Shown here in pieces: positions 59,517-64,000 of a DNA stretch of 64,000 nt. Source of the stretch: Roseiflexus sp. (GTDB taxonomy: Bacteria; Chloroflexota; Chloroflexia; Chloroflexales; Roseiflexaceae); contig JAGHYV010000013.1 of the NCBI GenBank assembly GCA_017743475.1, positions 1 through 64,000 of the forward strand, read 5' to 3'. How positions within the stretch are numbered: position 1 is the stretch's first letter; each line of letters opens with the position of its first letter. Below the pieces are notes generated by a model that saw nothing but the letters and a program-made list of their open reading frames with translations, was not told where the DNA came from and did no database searches. The position numbers and the translations under genes were made by a program.

Positions 59517-60428
59517 TCAGCAATCGGCGTTGGTAGCGCGGTCGCTGCGCTCTTCTTCTCCGGAGAGCGCTTCCCCGGCTTCTTCGGCAAAACTGTACAT
59601 GTCGATCTGCAATCGGCGCGCTGTCTCGCGCGCTCTGGCGTCGATCATCGGCGAGATGATCATCAACCGATCCGCCTGCCGCGCATGGCGCTGTTCATAC
59701 CAGCGCGCCTTGCGTTCAAAGGCGTAGACGTCAGCTTTGCTCACCGAGGACTTGATTTCACAGATGATCAACAGCCCGTTTTTGATGATCAGGTCGAGTT
59801 CGATCTGATCCGGACGACCGAAAACGGCGCCGGTATCGTCATATTCAATGACGTTGATGACTTCGATGTTGAAGAACCCGGTCAGAATGCCCCTGAGCGC
59901 ATTGCGGAAGGACTGTTCGGAGTACAGCCCCCAGCGCGCGCCCAGAGCGCCAATGGTGGAGTCGTATTTGCGATCCAGCGCTTCCATACGCCGGATCATT
60001 GCCATGATTTCCCGGTGATCTTCTTCCCATTTGCGGTTGGCTTCATCTTGCGCGGCTTTGAGGGCGCGTTGATTTTCGTCCCATTTGCGGTTTTGTTCTT
60101 CCCATTTGCGGTTGGCTTCATCTTGCGCGGCTTTGAGGGCGCGTTGATTTTCGTCCCATTTGCGGTTTTGTTCTTCCCATTTGCGGTTGGCTTCGTCTTG
60201 CGTAGCTTTAAGGGCGCGCTGATTTCCGTCCCATTTGCGGTTTTGTTCTTCCCGGTCGCGGCGCAATTCTTCCAGTACGCGGTCGAACCGGCTCTCGGTT
60301 TCGCCGCGATTGGCGAAATGTTGCTGCGCCAGCCGCAGGATCAGTTGCCGGACTTCGGCATCCTGCTCCAGGATGGCGGGCAATTCTTGAAGAATGATGG
60401 CTTTAACGTGTTCGCGCTCTAGCGGCAT
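59517..60428 (-). CDS. DUF3782 protein with coiled-coil repeats and PD-(D/E)XK-like domain
   Basis: A 303-residue protein. The N-terminus is a short helical domain (LQELPAILEQDAEVRQLILR). Residues about 55-145 hold three near-identical 25-residue units (EEQNRKWDENQRALKAAQDE then ANRKW) that make a coiled coil. The C-terminal part includes ARWGLYSEQSFRNALRGI and GRPDQIELDLIIKNGLLIIC followed by EIKSSVSKAD. Asp before the strand and E-x-K after it match the PD-(D/E)XK nuclease fold. Such proteins are common in cyanobacteria and Chloroflexi. The biological function is unknown. Confidence 0.8.
   Translation of the reverse strand: MPLEREHVKAIILQELPAILEQDAEVRQLILRLAQQHFANRGETESRFDRVLEELRRDREEQNRKWDGNQRALKATQDEANRKWEEQNRKWDENQRALKAAQDEANRKWEEQNRKWDENQRALKAAQDEANRKWEEDHREIMAMIRRMEALDRKYDSTIGALGARWGLYSEQSFRNALRGILTGFFNIEVINVIEYDDTGAVFGRPDQIELDLIIKNGLLIICEIKSSVSKADVYAFERKARWYEQRHARQADRLMIISPMIDARARETARRLQIDMYSFAEEAGEALSGEEERSDRATNADC
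60023..60247 (-). repeat. 75-bp tandem repeat within the DUF3782 gene
   Basis: Copies begin at 60023, 60098 and 60173 (cttcccatttgcggttggct). Copies 1 and 2 are nearly identical at DNA level, copy 3 shows several changes. The period is in frame, so the repeat number only changes coiled-coil length. Confidence 0.9.
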
Positions 60429-60520
60429 GACTCAACAGTCTTTTCCAAAATATGCCACTCATATTGCGGTATTTTAGCATACCCGATGGTTTGTTGCTCT
60501 GTTAGGCGCAAAGCGGGTGC

Positions 60521-60634
60521 GTGCGACGACCGAAATTGAATTTCTGCGAACAGTTCGCTGGAATGTGTTCCGGCATTATAGGAGCGCAGGTGCGCGGGAC
60601 GACCGAAATGAATTTCTACGAACAGTCTGCTGGA
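60521..60634 (+). repeat. Direct repeat pair of about 42 bases
   Basis: Copies at 60521-60562 (gtgcgacgaccgaaattgaa...) and 60590-60634 (gtgcgcgggacgaccgaaat...) share gacgaccgaaat, gaatttct-cgaacagt and ctgctgga/cgctgga with few changes. They stand in the 350-base gap between the DUF3782 and DUF11-like genes; 60690-60745 also holds a C/G-rich hairpin (ccccttcccctttgtgggag plus aagggggctg). No gene is seen in this gap. Confidence 0.75.
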
Positions 60635-60779
60635 GGGGTAGGTTTTTTGGGAAGCCCCTTTGCTCCTTCTCTCGTTTTGGGCTTCAGGACGCCCAAGCTC
60701 CCCCTTCCCCTTTGTGGGAGAAGGGGGCTGGGGGATGAAGGGCAAACGTGCATGGGAATGCAGAAAACCGCATTTGATA

Positions 60780-61616
60780 TCAAGGAGTGCGAGGGATAAC
60801 CAGATCCAGCCAGGACTCCGGAGTAACAGCGGGACCGGGCATTTCCGTAGCAGTTGATAGCGGCATTGGCTCAACGGCGCCTGATAACGCAGCTGCGGCG
60901 CGCGATAACAGTGGCATGGCGGTTGGTGATTGAGGAACAGTGAACGGCATCGTTCTCATCTCTATGCGTGTGTGAGCAGGAGGTTCCGGCGCAGCTGGTT
61001 GATCGGGCGTCCTTTCGACAGGTGCTGATGCACTGTCGGGCGACACCGGCATCTCGGGGATCGGTGCTGACATAATAGGGGGCGGCGCGATAACCTGGAC
61101 TGCAACACGCTCGGAAGCCGCGGTAAAATTGAGGTCGTCCTGCGCCAATGCTTGACCGATCAACCAGGTGTTGGGCGCCACGTCGTTGCGCGCTCGAACC
61201 ACTATCGTTATGACAGCAGGTTTACTCGCGCCCGCCTGGACGGTGCATACGACCGTGCTGGCAATCGAGCACGAGCCTGCGCTACTGTCGATGCTGACGA
61301 TCTCGACCCCCGGATCAGGCATGTCGCGCACTTCAACGCGTGCCTGTTCGCGGTTGGCGGTAACGTGCAGCGTGTAGGTGAACGACTGGCCAGGAGTTAC
61401 AGTGGTAGTTGAGGCGCTCTTCGTTAGCACTAATGGCGCCGGTCCAATCGGAATGTCCATTTGTGCGGGCGTTCCTGCTAGAGTCGCGGTCGGCACCGGC
61501 GGCAGCTCTTGATCCAACGCCGTCACGTTGCGGACGACAATGACAAAGCAGATAAACAGGAACAGTGCGAGCGGTCCGACAAGTCTGGGTCTGATGGGAG
61601 AGCGTCTTGCCAGCAT
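60780..61616 (-). CDS. Membrane-anchored protein with DUF11-like domain
   Basis: A 278-residue protein from ATG 61616, which follows gaggtgacatc; the longer frame upstream lacks such a site and overlaps the divergent gene. One N-terminal membrane segment (PLALFLFICFVIVVRNVTAL, residues 13-32) is followed by a DUF11-type unit: LVLTKSASTTTVTPGQSFTY, VRDMPDPGVEIVSIDSSAGS and VVCTVQAGASKPAVITIVVR. The rest is a Pro/Ala/Met-rich tail. DUF11 units occur in surface proteins. Function unknown. Confidence 0.7.
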   Translation of the reverse strand: MLARRSPIRPRLVGPLALFLFICFVIVVRNVTALDQELPPVPTATLAGTPAQMDIPIGPAPLVLTKSASTTTVTPGQSFTYTLHVTANREQARVEVRDMPDPGVEIVSIDSSAGSCSIASTVVCTVQAGASKPAVITIVVRARNDVAPNTWLIGQALAQDDLNFTAASERVAVQVIAPPPIMSAPIPEMPVSPDSASAPVERTPDQPAAPEPPAHTRIEMRTMPFTVPQSPTAMPLLSRAAAALSGAVEPMPLSTATEMPGPAVTPESWLDLVIPRTP

Positions 61617-61811
61617 GATGTCACCTCGCCATGGATCAGCGCCTGTGTTGCTGTTGTCTGAAGGGCGCACAAGCGCAAACCTCAGAGTGTGCTGAAGGAT
61701 CGAAAGCGCGCCTTTCAAAAATGCACAGCAATGCCGTGGATATGGTAGCACCGATGGTGTGCTACCACATTGGTGCGTACATGACAGATCGATCTCAGAA
61801 AACCAGTGTCT

Positions 61812-62978
61812 ATGAAGATTGTGTTGCTGAGCGCCGAATACCCGCCGATGCCCGGCGGTGTTGGCGACTATACCCGCAATCTGGGGATGGCGCTCCTCCA
61901 GCGTGGGCATCACGTGGCTGTGCTGACCGGCGCCGGAGTCGATCCGGATGGTCAGCAGAAGGTGCAGGTCGTCCGATTGCCGTTGCGCAGGTGGAACTGG
62001 CGCTGCTGGTATGTTGTACGCCGTGCGCTAGTCGATCTGAAGCCGGATATTCTGCATATTCAGTATCAGACTGGAGCATACGGCATGCATCCGGCGATCA
62101 ATCTGTTACCCTGGCAGTTGCGCTCATGGACGAATCGCCCGCGCATTGTAGCAACGGCGCATGATTTGCTGCCCCCTTATCTGTTTCCGAAGGCTGGCCC
62201 GATCCGCGATTGGGTCACACGACGGCTCCTGATCGATGCCGATGCCGCAGTTGCGACGAACGAGGTTGACGCGGCGCTGCTGCGGGGCTGGGGCGCGGGA
62301 CGGGGACGTCATGTGCTGGCAGCCATCCCTATTGGCGCGAATGTGGCCGTTGCGCCGCCGCCCGCCTATGATCGCCAGGCGTGGCGCGCATGTCTGGGCA
62401 TCACGCCGGGGATGACGCTGATCGCCTATTTTGGTCTGATCTCGCGGAGCAAGGGGATCGACACGCTGGTGCAGGCGTTAAAGCATCTGCCAGATACCTT
62501 TTGCCTGCTGGTGATCGGTGGTGAAGCAACAGCGCCCCACGACCGCGCCTTTGCCGGTGAGGTGCTGAAGCAGATCGCTGCTGCGCGGCTGGAAGGTCGT
62601 GTTCACATAACTGGTTACTGCGATGAAGCCACGGTTTCAGCGCACCTGCTGGCGTCTGATCTGGCTGCATTGCCGTTTGTCGATGGCGCTTCATTTCGCC
62701 GGGGAAGCTTGCTGGCAACGCTGGCGCACGGCGTGCCGACGATCACGACGCCCGGCGCCGCTGCGCTCATCGATAAAACCCATGTTCTGCTAACGCCTGC
62801 GGGGGATGCTGCAGCGCTGGCTGATGCCATTGCGCTGCTGGCGAACGACCCGATGTTGCAGGCGCGTCTGAGAGCAGGTGGAGCAACGCTGGCAGCACAG
62901 TTTTCCTGGGAGGAGATCGCCCGACGACACGAGGAGGTGTACGGAGCAGTGGTCGAGAGGAAAGAAGCGCTCCGGTGA
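61812..62978 (+). CDS. Glycosyltransferase family 4 protein
   Basis: A 388-residue GT-B enzyme. ATG 61812 begins MKIVLLSAEYPPMPGGVGDY. VVRRALVDLKPDILHIQYQT is the acceptor-domain end. The donor domain has IAYFGLISRSKGIDTLVQAL, GRVHITGYCDEATVSAHLLA and SLLATLAHGVPTITT. The usual first Glu of the E-x7-E pattern is absent: the segment reads ASFRRGSLLATLAHG. It may therefore differ in donor use. It is divergent from the DUF11-like gene. Confidence 0.85.
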   Translation: MKIVLLSAEYPPMPGGVGDYTRNLGMALLQRGHHVAVLTGAGVDPDGQQKVQVVRLPLRRWNWRCWYVVRRALVDLKPDILHIQYQTGAYGMHPAINLLPWQLRSWTNRPRIVATAHDLLPPYLFPKAGPIRDWVTRRLLIDADAAVATNEVDAALLRGWGAGRGRHVLAAIPIGANVAVAPPPAYDRQAWRACLGITPGMTLIAYFGLISRSKGIDTLVQALKHLPDTFCLLVIGGEATAPHDRAFAGEVLKQIAAARLEGRVHITGYCDEATVSAHLLASDLAALPFVDGASFRRGSLLATLAHGVPTITTPGAAALIDKTHVLLTPAGDAAALADAIALLANDPMLQARLRAGGATLAAQFSWEEIARRHEEVYGAVVERKEALR

Positions 62979-62989
62979 ACCTTCGCTTT

Positions 62990-64000
62990 TCACCCCTCCA
63001 CCTTCACCGGGCGCACCACGTCACGCTGCTGTTCCCCGGAGTGCTGCCCACGCACCAGCGTCGGCAGAATCGCCAGCGCCGCCAGGAACGCTGCTACCAG
63101 CATAGCATCGTGCATACCGGCGACCAGCGCAAATGGCGGAGCGGCAGTGATCGGTTCGTACTGCTGTCCGGCTGCTGCAGTTACCCGGATTGCCCAGATC
63201 GCTCCGGCAATCGCAACACCGGTTGTCTGCCCAAGCGTGCGCATAACCGCCAGCAGGCTTCCTGCAACTCCTAGGTTCGCCCGCGCAACGCTTCCCATGA
63301 TCAGACTGTTGTTCGGCGATTGGAACAGACCGAAACCGGCGCCGATCAGCATCAGGCGCAGCACTACATCCATTTGTGAGCTGTCGGTCGTGAGGGTTGC
63401 CATACTCAACAAACCGGCAGCAGTCAGCGTTAGACCGATGATCCCCAACCAGCGCGCGCCGAACCGATCCGACAATCGCCCGCTGATCGGTGATACGAGC
63501 GACAGGATCAACGGTAAAGCGATCAGGGTCAATCCGGTTGTTTGCGGCGAATATCCGAGCGCCTTTTGCAGATAGTAGGGGATTAGAAGGAAATTGAAAG
63601 CGCCTGCCAGAAAGATCAGAAAGGCTGCCATCAAACTGAAACTGAAGGCTGGCGTGCGAAAGAGGCGGAGGTCGATCATCGGCGCCGACGCGCGATATTC
63701 CCACCACACAAAACAGACCAGCAACGCACTGCCGCTTCCCAGCGCTGCCAGTGTGCGCCAGTCATCGAAGCCCCAGACCTGCCCCTCGGTCAATGCCAGC
63801 AGCACGAGCAGCAGCCCGATACCCAGCAGCGCTGCGCCGACCAGATCGAACCGTTGCGTGGTGTGCGTGCGGTCGGAGGGAAGCGCGTACAATGTTAACG
63901 CAATTGCAGCAATGCCGATCGGGATATTGACGAAAAAGATCGCCTGCCACCCAACCGCATCGATCAGCGCGCCGCCCAGCACCGGACCGGTCAGAATGCC
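62990..64000 (-). CDS. MFS drug transporter, DHA2 (14-TMS) type, 5' part outside the window
   Basis: The frame is open to the right edge, reading GILTGPVLGGALIDAVGWQA, which is motif C of drug-proton antiporters (GPVLGG). About nine further spans follow, with LFRTPAFSFSLMAAFLIFLA and SGRLSDRFGARWLGIIGLTL as the second motif A. At least 336 C-terminal residues are visible. EmrB/QacA-type exporters have this layout. Substrate unknown. It is convergent with the glycosyltransferase gene 11 bases away. Confidence 0.9.
   Translation of the reverse strand, partial: GILTGPVLGGALIDAVGWQAIFFVNIPIGIAAIALTLYALPSDRTHTTQRFDLVGAALLGIGLLLVLLALTEGQVWGFDDWRTLAALGSGSALLVCFVWWEYRASAPMIDLRLFRTPAFSFSLMAAFLIFLAGAFNFLLIPYYLQKALGYSPQTTGLTLIALPLILSLVSPISGRLSDRFGARWLGIIGLTLTAAGLLSMATLTTDSSQMDVVLRLMLIGAGFGLFQSPNNSLIMGSVARANLGVAGSLLAVMRTLGQTTGVAIAGAIWAIRVTAAAGQQYEPITAAPPFALVAGMHDAMLVAAFLAALAILPTLVRGQHSGEQQRDVVRPVKVEG

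Noticed and set aside
58462-59523. 353-codon open frame opposite the polyprenyl synthase gene
   Set aside because: No family features, and the plus strand has both aspartate-rich motifs.
59430-60422. 330-codon open frame opposite the DUF3782 gene
   Set aside because: It mirrors the 75-bp repeats (FFPFAVGFILRGFEGALIFV units), a by-product of the coiled-coil codons; the minus strand has the nuclease-fold motifs.

Overview
The window is about 60% GC chromosomal DNA from a bacterium. The best fit is a filamentous Chloroflexota of the Roseiflexus type. This is inferred from the protein flavour (long Pro/Thr linkers on lipoproteins, multi-GAF histidine kinases, DUF4388, roadblock/LC7, MurT-type Mur ligase, DUF3782) and from recall; no database search was possible.

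Layout. 0-6 kb: a truncated DUF4388 gene on the minus strand, then a plus-strand run of a frameshifted acyl-CoA dehydrogenase, an SDR, methylmalonyl-CoA epimerase, a flippase-like membrane protein and a lipoprotein. 6-9.4 kb: a wrecked toxin-antitoxin pair running into a four-GAF/PAS histidine kinase. 9.6-15.4 kb: a methyl-cycle and methylthioadenosine-salvage cluster (mtnA, a MetE-like protein, an adenosine-kinase-like PfkB, ahcY, metK). 15.4-20.2 kb: a decayed region with tRNA-Thr(CGT), a degenerate Nudix protein, broken VKOR and zinc-ribbon genes, and repeats. 20.2-32.3 kb: a minus-strand series with an ABC exporter and the stump of its partner, a secreted protein, KduD-like SDR, IolB, MurT, two XdhC-type proteins, an unusual CHAT-TM-LysM-deacetylase fusion and a glycosyltransferase. 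32.3-36.5 kb: a Gfo/Idh/MocA gene destroyed by an IS982-like remnant, then DUF402, a methyltransferase and mreB. 36.6-43.4 kb: the complete F1Fo ATP synthase operon atpBEFHAGDC. 43.5-47.4 kb: a signalling operon (unknown protein, REC-GAF-histidine kinase, pseudo-receiver-LC7). 47.5-51.4 kb: broken PspC, small membrane proteins, a queuosine-precursor-transporter-like protein, a LacI regulator with two operators, a MalK/UgpC-type ATPase and a decayed nitroreductase-like gene. 51.5-64 kb: secreted repeat protein, lipoprotein, rodZ-yajQ-rimO, a BlaI-type regulator, polyprenyl synthase, DUF3782, DUF11-like protein, glycosyltransferase and a truncated MFS transporter.

The two most notable points are the number of recently decayed genes, whose exact lesions can often be read (single-base frameshifts, an in-frame amber codon, a 20-bp tandem duplication, an IS insertion), and the fusion protein at 28840..30924. 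That protein joins a caspase-like CHAT fold lacking its catalytic residues to an extracytoplasmic LysM and NodB deacetylase. Promoters that share DNA with upstream terminators are seen at two places (atp operon and rodZ).
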